From Longilinea sp035560795 (GTDB lineage: Bacteria > Chloroflexota > Anaerolineae > Anaerolineales > Anaerolineaceae), in assembly GCA_035560795.1 (NCBI GenBank), contig DATMYV010000001.1, positions 1-62,638 of the forward strand: DNA of 62,638 bases. The letters run 5' to 3'. Positions 8,429 to 16,826 of the stretch are shown piece by piece. Position 1 is the first letter of the stretch; each line of letters starts with the position of its first letter. The notes below the pieces were generated by a model that was not told the origin of the DNA, searched no databases, and worked only from the letters and a program-made list of their open reading frames with translations. A program made the position numbers and the translations under genes.

Positions 8429-8821
8429 TTAATCCCAGGTCAGAGTGATTTCCGTCACCTTTTTATCCATGATATCAAAGCCGCGGATGACCCAAACCCC
8501 CTCAAGCGGAACACAGATCAGTGAAATGGCGCCGGGATATGCAAATGCCTCCACATCCGTTTGCGAGGGAAACTGTGGGCCGCAAGGATGGGAATGAAAA
8601 ATCGCAGTCATCTCGAGACCCATATCCTCCAACCGGAGAAAAGCCTGCAACTGCTCCTGTGGGTTCATCTGGAAACTGGTGGGACTGTGCAGGTCATTGG
8701 TGATCATAAATGCGGTCGTGGAAACTTCTGTCGTTCCGCCCAGGATTCCACAACCTTCCTCGGGAAGGCAGGTTTTCAGATGATCCAAAATTTGTTTTCG
8801 CAACTCCGGTAATATTTTCAT
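8429..8821 (-). CDS. JAMM/MPN+ metalloprotease (Mov34/PAD-1 family)
   Basis: Small cytoplasmic zinc isopeptidase/protease-type domain of 130 residues. The JAMM signature is complete: Glu22 in PEEGCGILGG, then HSHP (His76, His78) and SQTD (Ser86, Asp89), spaced as in the family. In bacteria such domains process ubiquitin-like or thiocarboxylated sulfur carriers (Mec+ type) or occur alone. No sulfur-carrier gene is nearby, so no pathway can be assigned. The open frame extends far upstream. The start at 8821 is chosen because the domain begins there and the ATG overlaps the stop of the upstream membrane-protein gene by 4 nt, indicating coupled translation. Confidence 0.85.
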   Translation of the reverse strand: MKILPELRKQILDHLKTCLPEEGCGILGGTTEVSTTAFMITNDLHSPTSFQMNPQEQLQAFLRLEDMGLEMTAIFHSHPCGPQFPSQTDVEAFAYPGAISLICVPLEGVWVIRGFDIMDKKVTEITLTWD

Positions 8822-9639
8822 CTTCCACCCGGAATAATGAAAGCCAAGGCAACAACTGCGACCAACATGAATACCGGTTCCAACCAGGCATTCCTTAGAG
8901 GACGGCCCTCCTCGATGCTGCCCGCCAGGCTGGTGGCAGCATAAGCTGGACCCACCAAAAGTAACGCGTAACGAAGCGGCGGCGCTGGAAAGTAATGCAG
9001 CCCGACCGCCAACTGGCCAACGAAAAGGGCAATCCCCACAGCCCAGGGCACACACCATCGCCCGTTTAGTCTCAGGAACAGCGTGCGCAGACTGAGCAAG
9101 GCCATCGTCGGCACCAGGGTTGCCAGAATTTCATAAAGGCGCAGCCCGCCGGCACGTGCCGCTATGGCCAGGATGAGATAAAGGCCGAATGAGACGGCTG
9201 TCAATCCAATGCTCGCAGGCGCGTGACGAAGGTCGTTATCATCCAACACAATATACTCTGCTAGCAGCACCATCACCAATAGCAAACCGCCTAGCGCAAA
9301 CACCGCCCACCACTCCGGCCCCACTTTCAGGGTTCCCAGGGTTGTACCTACTGCCCAGGCCGTCAAAGCGGGCAGCAGCCAGAAGATGCGAGCACGCCGG
9401 TCGCGAAAATGGGGGTGGTTTTGAAACAACCAACTACTGCCTGTGGCTGCAAGGACAGCCGCAATTACCGAAATCAAGGCCGGGAATGTCAGGCGAATCA
9501 CGATAAACAAACCTGGAAGCTGCAGGGATGTGCCCCGCTCTGGCAGGTTGACAAAAGGCATTAACGCGTAAGCCAAAAGGATGACCGCCACAAGCACGCT
9601 AAGGCGGTTTACATCCGGCAAATGTTGGTGTTCATCCAT
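8818..9639 (-). CDS. Polytopic membrane protein of unknown function
   Basis: Hydrophobic protein of 273 residues with about eight predicted membrane segments, for example SVLVAVILLAYALMPFV near residue 14 and a last one ending ALAFIIPGGR. No catalytic motif is recognised; it looks like a lineage-specific family. An AGAGGG sequence directly before the ATG acts as ribosome-binding site, and a TAAAAT box lies just upstream of it. The JAMM protease gene starts inside its stop codon, so the two proteins are probably made together. The gene diverges from the membrane-protein gene at 9736. Confidence 0.6.
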   Translation of the reverse strand: MDEHQHLPDVNRLSVLVAVILLAYALMPFVNLPERGTSLQLPGLFIVIRLTFPALISVIAAVLAATGSSWLFQNHPHFRDRRARIFWLLPALTAWAVGTTLGTLKVGPEWWAVFALGGLLLVMVLLAEYIVLDDNDLRHAPASIGLTAVSFGLYLILAIAARAGGLRLYEILATLVPTMALLSLRTLFLRLNGRWCVPWAVGIALFVGQLAVGLHYFPAPPLRYALLLVGPAYAATSLAGSIEEGRPLRNAWLEPVFMLVAVVALAFIIPGGR

Positions 9640-9719
9640 AATCCCTCTAAATTTTATCGCGTTTCAATGCGCTTTGACAGGGCTGCCAGCCTGATCCGGA
9701 GCAGAGACGTCAGATGTGG

Positions 9720-9725
9720 TAAAAT
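9720..9725 (+). promoter_or_regulatory. -10-like element close to the 9736 start
   Basis: TAAAAT lies only 10 nt before the ATG, so the transcript would have a leader of about 4 nt. An AGAGG next to the ATG might still act as ribosome-binding site. No -35 at the right spacing. Confidence 0.3.
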
Positions 9726-9735
9726 TAGAGGCTGA

Positions 9736-10725
9736 ATGGAAACCCAAACCAAGCTCCTTAACCCGCCTCCCCGCCTGACAACTGCCATTATTGGCGGCTT
9801 TAACGCGGTTGCAGGTCACGTCTACCTCATTCTTCCGCCAATTCTGCTGGATGTGTTCCTGTGGTTGGGACCGCGCCTCAGCCTGGAGCGCCTGCTCTCT
9901 CCAATGATCAAAGAGATGTCTGCGACGCTCCAACAATTCGGCAGCCCCGACGTGACCCAGCTTATGAATTCCACAGTTGATCTCTGGAAGCAATTTGCTT
10001 CCCAGTTCAACTTTTTCAGTTTGCTGCGGACTCTGCCGGTTGGCATTCCCAGTTTACTGGCAGGGAGTGTTCAACAAGGGTCCCCGTTGGGCGGTTTCAC
10101 CCTTCTGCAGGTCAACTCCACCGCCGGGATGATGCTGATCGGATTGTTGATGGCAGCTGCAGGAATCCTGTTGGGTTGCCTTTATTTCACTGCTGTTTCA
10201 CGCACAAGCGGCGGCGAAGAAGGATTAATATCCTGGAAAATTTCGAGCTGGCAGGTCGGCCAAACTGTACTATTGGCCTTGCTCAGCATTGCACTGCTGC
10301 TCACTCTGGCATTACCCGGCATGTTTATCGTCTCGATGCTCACCCTGGTGAACCCCACCCTGGCGACTACTGCTTTATTCCTGGTTGGCCTGGCTGCGAT
10401 GTGGTTTCTCATTCCCCTGGTATTCTCGCCGCACGGCATTTTCACCCGCCAGCAAAATGCGGTTACCTCCATGCTCAGCAGCGTGCGTCTTGTACGTTAC
10501 TTCATGCCCAATGTCAGTATGTTCATTCTCTTTGCCATCCTGATCATTCAAGGGTTCAACCGGCTCTGGCTTGTTCCACCAGCCAGTTCCTGGCTCACCC
10601 TGGTGGGAATTGCAGGTCATGCTTTTATCACCACCAGCATTCTGGCAGCAAGTTTCGTTTTTTATCGCACCGCCAATGCCTGGTTGGAAGAAAACCTGAG
10701 CCGCATTGCCCAGGCGCGTGTCTAG
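9736..10725 (+). CDS. Polytopic membrane protein of unknown function
   Basis: Predicted inner-membrane protein of 329 residues with roughly six membrane segments. The first long one follows FNAVAGHVYLILPPILLDVFLW, a central pair lies around GMMLIGLLMAAAGILLG, and the last two lie after FMPNVSMFILFAILII. The loop carrying SRTSGGEEGLISWKISSWQ is probably cytoplasmic. No enzymatic or transport motif is seen. Its stop lies 53 nt before the gyrB start with no terminator between, so it may be cotranscribed with gyrB. Function unknown. Confidence 0.6.
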   Translation: METQTKLLNPPPRLTTAIIGGFNAVAGHVYLILPPILLDVFLWLGPRLSLERLLSPMIKEMSATLQQFGSPDVTQLMNSTVDLWKQFASQFNFFSLLRTLPVGIPSLLAGSVQQGSPLGGFTLLQVNSTAGMMLIGLLMAAAGILLGCLYFTAVSRTSGGEEGLISWKISSWQVGQTVLLALLSIALLLTLALPGMFIVSMLTLVNPTLATTALFLVGLAAMWFLIPLVFSPHGIFTRQQNAVTSMLSSVRLVRYFMPNVSMFILFAILIIQGFNRLWLVPPASSWLTLVGIAGHAFITTSILAASFVFYRTANAWLEENLSRIAQARV

Positions 10726-10778
10726 TTCTTTTGGTCTGCTCCGCAGGGGGCTTACGAACATTAATTGTGGAGGATTTT

Positions 10779-12698
10779 GTGGTCGCCAATAACCCTTCTT
10801 CTTATGGTGCAAAAGATATTCAGGTCCTTGAAGGTCTTGAAGCCGTTCGACGCCGCCCGGGCATGTACGTCGGCGGTACCGATCTAAAAGCCCTCCACCA
10901 TCTCGTTTATGAAGTCGTTGACAATTCAATAGATGAAGCCCTGGCAGGTTCGTGCAGCCGTATCATCATCACAATTCACGCCGACAGCAGCGTCACGGTG
11001 GAAGATAACGGCCGCGGCATTCCGGTGGATATTCACCCTGAGAAGAAAAAGTCCGCCCTTGAGGTGGTCATGACCATCCTGCACGCAGGCGGCAAGTTCG
11101 GCCATTCCTCCTACAAGGTATCCGGCGGTTTGCACGGCGTGGGCGTTTCGGCAGTCAATGCACTCTCGGAATGGTGCGAAGTGCATGTATGCCGCGATGA
11201 ACAGGTCTATTTCCAGCGCTATGAACGCGGCATTCCGCAGGAACCCGTTAAGGCCATCGGAAAATGCGATGCCGGCAAAACCGGCACCACCACCACCTTC
11301 CGATTCGACCGGGAAATTTTTAAGGGCGATCTGGATTTCAAATTCGATACTTTGCTGCAGCGATTTCGCGAGATGGCTTTTGTCACCCGGCAGGTTGAAA
11401 TTCGTCTGGTCGATGAGCGCGTCGGTCATGAAATGACTTTTTATTTCGAAGGCGGCATATCTTCCTTTGTACGTTTTCTCAACCGCAACCGCGAGGTGCT
11501 GCACCCGGTTTTCTATGCCTCCAAGGACCTGGAAAATATCGGCATCGAGGTAGCCATTCAATATACCGATGCCTACTCCGAATCGGTGTATTCCTTTGCC
11601 AATACCATCAACACCATCGACGGCGGCTCGCACCTCACCGGTTTGCGCACCGCGGTCACGCGCGTGATTAACGATTACGCCCACAAAGCCAACTTGCTCA
11701 AGGATACTGATGCGAATTTCGCTGGCGACGACACCCGCGAAGGCATGACCGCCATCGTTTCCATCAAACATCCCGATCCGCAGTTCGAAAGCCAGACCAA
11801 GGTCAAGCTGATGAACCCCGAGGTGCAAACCTTTGTTCAGCAGGTGGTCGGCGAAGCCTTTGGATCGTTCCTCGAAGAGAATCCGCAGGCGGCTAAGGCC
11901 ATCGTGCAGAAGTGCCTGACCTCCTCGCGCGCCCGCGATGCTGCCCGGAAAGCCCGCGACCTGGTCATCCGCAAATCCGCACTGGAAAGCATGACCCTGC
12001 CAGGCAAGCTGGCTGACTGTTCAGAACGCGATCCAACCAAGACTGAGATGTATATCGTGGAAGGCAACTCGGCAGGCGGCTCGGCCAAACAGGGCCGCGA
12101 CCGGCATTTTCAAGCCATCCTGCCGCTGCGCGGCAAGATTCTCAACACTGAACGCGCCCGTCTCGATAAAATGCTGGGCAACCTTGAAATCAAGTCGATG
12201 ATCTCGGCCCTGGGTACCGGCATCGGCGACAACTTTGACGTTTCCAACCTGCGCTACGGCCGCGTCATTATCATGACTGATGCCGATGTGGACGGTGCAC
12301 ATATCCGCACGCTGTTGTTAACCTTCTTTTTCCGTTTCATGCAGCCGATGATCGAACATGGGCATGTTTTTATTGCACAGCCGCCGCTTTTCCGCCTGGC
12401 TTACAAGAATCAGGTCAAATATGCCTATAACGATGCGGATAAAGACAAAATCATCAAAGAACTCGGCGTCAACCCCGACAAAGTCTCCATGCAACGCTAT
12501 AAGGGCCTGGGCGAGATGAACCCGGAGCAATTGTGGGAAACCACCATGAACCCGGAAAACCGCACCCTCCTGCTGGTAACGGTGGACGACGCGGCAGTGG
12601 CCGACCGCACCTTTGACATGCTGATGGGCGAAGCCGTGCCGCCGCGTACGCGCTTTATTACCACGCATGCCAAGACGGTGCGAAATCTGGATATCTAG
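10779..12698 (+). CDS. gyrB: DNA gyrase subunit B
   Basis: ATPase subunit of the type II topoisomerase that introduces negative supercoils, 639 residues, the normal length for GyrB without insertion. GHKL ATPase motifs are present: EVVDNSIDEALAG, VEDNGRGIPVDI and SGGLHGVGVSAVNALS. The TOPRIM part shows YIVEGNSAGGSAKQGRDR and the metal-binding DADVDG. The C-terminal YKGLGEMNPEQLWETTMNP is the family signature. The open frame runs far upstream, but homology begins with YGAKDIQVLEGLEAVRRRPGMY. I therefore chose GTG at 10779, which has GGAGG (10769-10773) 5 nt upstream. ParE is less likely but cannot be fully excluded without gyrA or parC in view. Confidence 0.96.
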   Translation: MVANNPSSYGAKDIQVLEGLEAVRRRPGMYVGGTDLKALHHLVYEVVDNSIDEALAGSCSRIIITIHADSSVTVEDNGRGIPVDIHPEKKKSALEVVMTILHAGGKFGHSSYKVSGGLHGVGVSAVNALSEWCEVHVCRDEQVYFQRYERGIPQEPVKAIGKCDAGKTGTTTTFRFDREIFKGDLDFKFDTLLQRFREMAFVTRQVEIRLVDERVGHEMTFYFEGGISSFVRFLNRNREVLHPVFYASKDLENIGIEVAIQYTDAYSESVYSFANTINTIDGGSHLTGLRTAVTRVINDYAHKANLLKDTDANFAGDDTREGMTAIVSIKHPDPQFESQTKVKLMNPEVQTFVQQVVGEAFGSFLEENPQAAKAIVQKCLTSSRARDAARKARDLVIRKSALESMTLPGKLADCSERDPTKTEMYIVEGNSAGGSAKQGRDRHFQAILPLRGKILNTERARLDKMLGNLEIKSMISALGTGIGDNFDVSNLRYGRVIIMTDADVDGAHIRTLLLTFFFRFMQPMIEHGHVFIAQPPLFRLAYKNQVKYAYNDADKDKIIKELGVNPDKVSMQRYKGLGEMNPEQLWETTMNPENRTLLLVTVDDAAVADRTFDMLMGEAVPPRTRFITTHAKTVRNLDI

Positions 12699-12706
12699 AA
12701 AGCTAC

Positions 12707-12731
12707 AGCCCGGGAAAAACCCGGGCTTTTT
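12707..12731 (+). terminator. Intrinsic terminator of gyrB
   Basis: AGCCCGGG / CCCGGGCT stem, AAAAA loop, then a T run, 8 nt after the gyrB stop. Confidence 0.88.
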
Positions 12732-12740
12732 ATTGCACTC

Positions 12741-12749
12741 TGCTACAAT
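12741..12749 (+). promoter_or_regulatory. Extended -10 promoter for a probable leaderless gene
   Basis: TGCTACAAT: the hexamer TACAAT starts exactly 12 nt before the ATG at 12756 and carries the TGN extension. No Shine-Dalgarno precedes that ATG. Confidence 0.5.
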
Positions 12750-12755
12750 TTCTTT

Positions 12756-13613
12756 ATGCCCCGCCCGTCCAGCAAAATTCGCCCCCAGGGCCAGATCACC
12801 CGCGGCAAAACAGCCCGCAACCGCCTGCGCCGCGTGGATAACTTCCTCTGCCTGTACGACCCTGGGCTGTTGCGTAAACCAGACAACCTGGGCGAGGTTT
12901 CCTATTATGTGGATCTGGGCTACGGCGATGAACCCTTCACTACGCTGGAATCAGCCAAACGCCTGCGCCGCCTGAACTCTGCCTTGCCTGTGCTGGGCGT
13001 GGAGATCGACCCCGAGCGGGTCGAACGCGCGCTGCCGTTTGCGGATAACCTCACCAGCTTCCGTCTGGGCGGTTTCAACCTACCGCTAAAAACGGGTGAA
13101 TCGGCACGCCTGATCCGCGCCTTCAATGTATTGCGCCAGTATGAAGAAAATGAAGTGCAGGAATCGCTTCTTGTGTTGGGCGAAGCGCTAATTCCGGGCG
13201 GATTGATCATTGAAGGCACCTCCGATCCCTTCGGGCGTATCTGGGTGGCCAACCTGCTGCGCAAACGCAGCGACGGCGAGCTGTGGGTGGAAGGATTGCT
13301 CTTCAGCACTAACTTTCGCTGGGGCTTTGAGCCGGCAATTTTTCAGCCGCGCCTGCCCAAAAACTTTATCCACCGCATGCTGCCCGGTGAAACCATCGCT
13401 GCCTTCATGACCGCCTGGAAGCAGGCTGCGCTGGCAACCATTGGCATGCGCACGTTGGGTCTGCGCCAGTGGTTCATGGCAAGCGCTGTTGCTTTGGCTG
13501 CATCTGGCTGGCCCGTTGAAACGCGCAAACGGCCGTTGAGCCAGGGTTACCTGCTTTGGAAACGGATCGGCCTGGTTCGGGATGGGGCGCTTTTTCGCGA
13601 TCTGACGGTATGA
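12756..13613 (+). CDS. Class I SAM-dependent methyltransferase-like protein
   Basis: Cytoplasmic protein of 285 residues with a Rossmann-type methyltransferase layout. A motif-I-like strand YYVDLGYGDEP is followed by PVLGVEIDPERVERA (acidic end of strand 2), then ARLIRAFNVLRQYEENEV and ALIPGGLIIEGTSDPFGRIW as later strands. The basic N-terminus (KIRPQGQITRGKTARNRLRRVD) may contact nucleic acid. The substrate is not known. The only plausible start lacks a Shine-Dalgarno and sits at the predicted transcription start. It lies alone between the gyrB terminator and the Ldh-family gene. Confidence 0.65.
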   Translation: MPRPSSKIRPQGQITRGKTARNRLRRVDNFLCLYDPGLLRKPDNLGEVSYYVDLGYGDEPFTTLESAKRLRRLNSALPVLGVEIDPERVERALPFADNLTSFRLGGFNLPLKTGESARLIRAFNVLRQYEENEVQESLLVLGEALIPGGLIIEGTSDPFGRIWVANLLRKRSDGELWVEGLLFSTNFRWGFEPAIFQPRLPKNFIHRMLPGETIAAFMTAWKQAALATIGMRTLGLRQWFMASAVALAASGWPVETRKRPLSQGYLLWKRIGLVRDGALFRDLTV

Positions 13614-13697
13614 GGGAAAAGACCTGTGCAATTGGCGTGCTTTTCGCGTGCCTGGCTTCGTGATACACTGGGATTAATCCGACCTGAAGAGGTGACC

Positions 13698-14792
13698 ATG
13701 ACCCGCAGCCTGCTTTTTCGTTCAAAAGACCTGATCGATTACGCCGTACAATTCTTCATCCGCCATGATATTTCGGCCAAGGATGCCAGAACCGCAGCCG
13801 AAATTCTATTGGAAGCCGACCTGCGCGGCGTTGATTCGCACGGCATCATCCGCCTGGATACTTACTACGGCACCCGTTTACGGAAAGGTCTCATCGATCC
13901 GCATGCACCGCTGACGGTGGTACGCGAAACCGGCACAACGCTGGCGCTGGATGGCGGCCATGGCCTGGGTCAGATCGTGGGATACAATGCCATGGCGCGC
14001 TGCATCGAAAAAGCACGCCAGTCAAGCATCGCCATGACGACCGTCCGCAATAGCAACCATTACGGCATCGCCGGCTATTATGCCATGATGGCCTTGCCGC
14101 AGGATATGATCGGCATCAGCTTTACCAACGCCCAGCCGTTGGTGGCCCCCACCTTCGGCCGTAAAGCCATGCTGGGCACCAACCCCATTGCCGTTGCTGT
14201 ACCGGCAGGCGGCGAACGTCCTTACGTGCTGGATATGGCCACCAGCATCGTGCCCATCGGCCGCATCACCGTCTACGATAAAGCTGGCAAATCGATCCCT
14301 GAAGGTTGGGGAATCGATCACGACGGCAAGATCACCACCGATCCGAAGGAAGTGCTGAATGGCGGTGCGCTGATGCCGCTGGGAGGCATCGACCTTATGC
14401 GCGGCTATAAAGGTTATGGTCTGGCCTTACTGGTGGACATTTTCAGCGGAGTATTATCCGGTTCGGCCTTCGGGACAGACGTGGCTCAACCCTCCACCAA
14501 CGAACACGCCCGCGTGGGACACTTTTTCGCCGCCATCCGCATTGACGCATTCCGCCCGGTGGACGAGTTCAAACAGGATATGGATGAACTGATCCGCATG
14601 ATGAAGGAATCACCCAAAGCCGTAGATCAGGATCGCATTTATATCCAGGGCGAAAAAGAATTCGAAATGGCCGAGCGCCGCCGGAAAAATGGCATACCGC
14701 TGCTGGAAACGGTGGTGGACTCGCTCAAGACCAGCGGACAGGCGGTCGGCCTGCCCTTTGACCTGGAAGTGCTCGGCGTGGTTGAGAACTAA
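13698..14792 (+). CDS. Ldh-family NAD(P)-dependent oxidoreductase (malate/L-lactate/ureidoglycolate dehydrogenase-like)
   Basis: Cytoplasmic 2-hydroxyacid dehydrogenase or imine reductase of the type represented by ComC, AllD and DlgD, 364 residues. Motifs include DSHG at 46-49, NSNHYGIAGYY with the likely catalytic His121, MLGTNPIAVAVP in the nucleotide-binding part, the LDMATS signature, and GYKGYGLALLVDIFSG near the C-terminus. Malate, lactate, ureidoglycolate and diketogulonate are all possible substrates; none is favoured by neighbours. The frame opens earlier, but the ATG at 13698 has GAAGAGG just upstream. It ends at a bidirectional terminator facing the glucosidase gene. Confidence 0.88.
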   Translation: MTRSLLFRSKDLIDYAVQFFIRHDISAKDARTAAEILLEADLRGVDSHGIIRLDTYYGTRLRKGLIDPHAPLTVVRETGTTLALDGGHGLGQIVGYNAMARCIEKARQSSIAMTTVRNSNHYGIAGYYAMMALPQDMIGISFTNAQPLVAPTFGRKAMLGTNPIAVAVPAGGERPYVLDMATSIVPIGRITVYDKAGKSIPEGWGIDHDGKITTDPKEVLNGGALMPLGGIDLMRGYKGYGLALLVDIFSGVLSGSAFGTDVAQPSTNEHARVGHFFAAIRIDAFRPVDEFKQDMDELIRMMKESPKAVDQDRIYIQGEKEFEMAERRRKNGIPLLETVVDSLKTSGQAVGLPFDLEVLGVVEN

Positions 14793-14851
14793 ACAGCGGT
14801 ATACAACTACGTTTTTTGAGTCTCCAAAGAATTTTTAGAAATTTCGAAAGC

Positions 14852-14890
14852 AAGATGGCTTGTGGCAAAATGATGCCATAAGCCATCTTT
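14852..14890. terminator. Bidirectional terminator between convergent genes
   Basis: A 16-bp stem (one G-T pair) with a 6-nt loop, flanked by T-rich sequence on the plus side and A-rich on the other, between the Ldh-family and GH13 genes. Confidence 0.8.
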
Positions 14891-14972
14891 TCTAAATCTA
14901 TCCTCTGCGAACTCTTCTTCTTTCAAAATTTGACACCGAAGGTCCGCATTCTTCCGTGGATGTCCACTCTCC

Positions 14973-16574
14973 TTATTGCTGCTCGAGGATCATTACTTCA
15001 TACGGATCGAGCGTCAGAACGGAATTTCGCAGACCCGGCATATCGCCGCGCCGGGTGGAATAAACTAACCGCCAGCCGCTGCGGGCCAGTTCGCTGCCCA
15101 TAACCAGGCGGTTGTGTTTACGGCTGAAATTGAGCGCCACTAAAACTGTCTGTTGGCTGCTCTTGCGCAGGTAAGCCAGCAGGGAGCGGGGCTCATAATT
15201 GAGGGGCAGGAACATGCCCTCTTTCAGAGCAGGCAGTTCCTTGCGTAGCCGCAGCAACCGCCGGTAAACATGAAATAACGAATCAGGCAATTTGCGCTGC
15301 GTTTCCACATTACGAAATGGTGCATTCGGATGGATGCGCAGCCAGGGTTTTCCAGTCGTGAAGCCAGCCTGTGCGGCAGCCGCCCACTGCATCGGCGAGC
15401 GTTCGCCATCTCTTCCCACCGGAATAGGCCAATAGCGCAGGCCGACCGGATCTTTCATCTCGCTGCGCGGAACATGCACGTTGCGCATACCGATCTCATC
15501 ACCCTGGTAAAGAAACGGCGTTCCACGCTGCGTTAATAGCAGCGCCGCCATCACCTTTAATCGTTCGTCGTTTTCGCCGCGTCCGTAGCGGGTGGCAATG
15601 CGGTTTACATCGTGATTTCCCAGCACATAGGTCGGCCAGCCGCCATCGTAATAATGCCCATCGATGGCCTGAATGGTTTTCAGGAATGCTGCCGGATCCC
15701 AGCCGCATTCAAGAAACGAGAAATCAAAAGCCGCGTGCAGCAGGCCGGGACGGGCATAACTGGCAGCCTTTTCGGTGGTCGATAGGAATGTTTCACCGAC
15801 GGCATACCGCTCAGGATACGAGTCCAACAAGGCGCGTATTTCCTGCAGCAGCGGAATCATCTCTGGACGGTCGCAATCGTAAATATGCACCTGGCTGTCA
15901 AATGGCCGCCGGCCTAACCGATGCGGATTTTCGCGCAGCTGGTCATCCTTGAAATAGACGTTGAAGACATCCAGCCGGAAACCATCCACGCCCCGTTCAA
16001 TCCAGAAGCGGAATACATCCAAAATAGCCTGGCGGACAGCCGGATTGCGCCAGTTCAGATCAGGTTGTTCCTTACAAAACATGTGGTAATAATACTGACC
16101 GGTTGCCTGATCCCACTGCCAGGCTTTGCCGCCAAAAACGGATTGCCAGTCATTTGGCGGCCGCTTTCCTGCTGCCGGATCGCGCCAGATATACCAGTCG
16201 CGGTAAGGATTATCCCGGCTGCTGCGCGACTGCTTGAACCACGGATGCTGATCGGATGAATGATTCAAAACCAGGTCCATCACGATGCGCAGCCCGCGTT
16301 GATGGGCGGCCTGAACGAGCGCATTAAAATCATCCAGCGTGCCATATTTGGGATCAACAGCCGTATAGTCGGCTACGTCATAGCCGAAATCGACATCCGG
16401 CGATGGATAGATAGGTGAAAGCCACAGCGCATCCACGCCAAGTTCCACCAGATAGTCCAGCCTCGATTGAATACCCGGCAGATCGCCGATGCCGTCGCCG
16501 TTTGAATCGGCAAAGGAACGCGGATAAATCTGGTAAATCGCGCCGTCCCGCCACCAAAGAAAATCTAATTTCAT
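14973..16574 (-). CDS. GH13 alpha-glucosidase (oligo-1,6-glucosidase-like)
   Basis: Cytoplasmic exo-acting alpha-glucosidase of 533 residues, without signal peptide. It opens with WWRDGAIYQIYPRSFADSNGDGIGDL, typical for the oligo-1,6-glucosidase subgroup. The GH13 catalytic residues are in place: nucleophile Asp202 in GFRLDVFN, acid/base Glu261 in VGETFLS, and His321-Asp322 in LGNHDVNR. The QPDLNW motif marks the subgroup. The residue after the nucleophile is Val, which in this group is associated with alpha-1,6 (isomaltose-type) specificity; that is inference. GAGG lies 8 nt before the ATG. It stands alone and would act on imported malto- or isomalto-oligosaccharides, though no sugar transporter is nearby. 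Confidence 0.92.
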   Translation of the reverse strand: MKLDFLWWRDGAIYQIYPRSFADSNGDGIGDLPGIQSRLDYLVELGVDALWLSPIYPSPDVDFGYDVADYTAVDPKYGTLDDFNALVQAAHQRGLRIVMDLVLNHSSDQHPWFKQSRSSRDNPYRDWYIWRDPAAGKRPPNDWQSVFGGKAWQWDQATGQYYYHMFCKEQPDLNWRNPAVRQAILDVFRFWIERGVDGFRLDVFNVYFKDDQLRENPHRLGRRPFDSQVHIYDCDRPEMIPLLQEIRALLDSYPERYAVGETFLSTTEKAASYARPGLLHAAFDFSFLECGWDPAAFLKTIQAIDGHYYDGGWPTYVLGNHDVNRIATRYGRGENDERLKVMAALLLTQRGTPFLYQGDEIGMRNVHVPRSEMKDPVGLRYWPIPVGRDGERSPMQWAAAAQAGFTTGKPWLRIHPNAPFRNVETQRKLPDSLFHVYRRLLRLRKELPALKEGMFLPLNYEPRSLLAYLRKSSQQTVLVALNFSRKHNRLVMGSELARSGWRLVYSTRRGDMPGLRNSVLTLDPYEVMILEQQ

Positions 16575-16697
16575 GGTAAAATCCTCGCTGCGATTGAGCT
16601 ATGCACAATTTTAGCCTGATCCTGTAAAAGCGGCCTGACGCAAAGCACACTGTTTTTCTGAAATGCTTTGGTTCCGGAGGTATCGTGCCCGCCCGGC

Positions 16698-16726
16698 TTG
16701 CCTGCCTTTGGGATTTATGATAAAAT
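16698..16726 (+). promoter_or_regulatory. Candidate promoter of the nusA operon
   Basis: TTGCCT (16698-16703), a 17-nt spacer and TAAAAT (16721-16726), about 100 nt upstream of nusA. Reasonable boxes but not consensus. Confidence 0.4.
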
Positions 16727-16826
16727 AGATGCAACGCCAACGTATTGGTTTTCAATGGAAAGTGGGCCTCCCCCACTTTTCTGCGTATAATGGGTTCTGT
16801 TGGAGAAAGTTTAGGAAAGTTTAGGA

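Noticed and set aside
8822..9058. 79-residue N-terminal extension of the JAMM protein
   Set aside because: It lies inside the membrane-protein gene in another frame; the domain starts at the ATG overlapping that gene's stop.
9674..9679. TTGACA as -35 box of the 9736 gene
   Set aside because: The nearest -10-like box is 40 nt away, so the spacing is wrong.
10176..10778. 200-residue N-terminal extension of gyrB in the same open frame
   Set aside because: It overlaps the membrane-protein gene at 9736, has no GyrB similarity, and GTG at 10779 has a strong ribosome-binding site.
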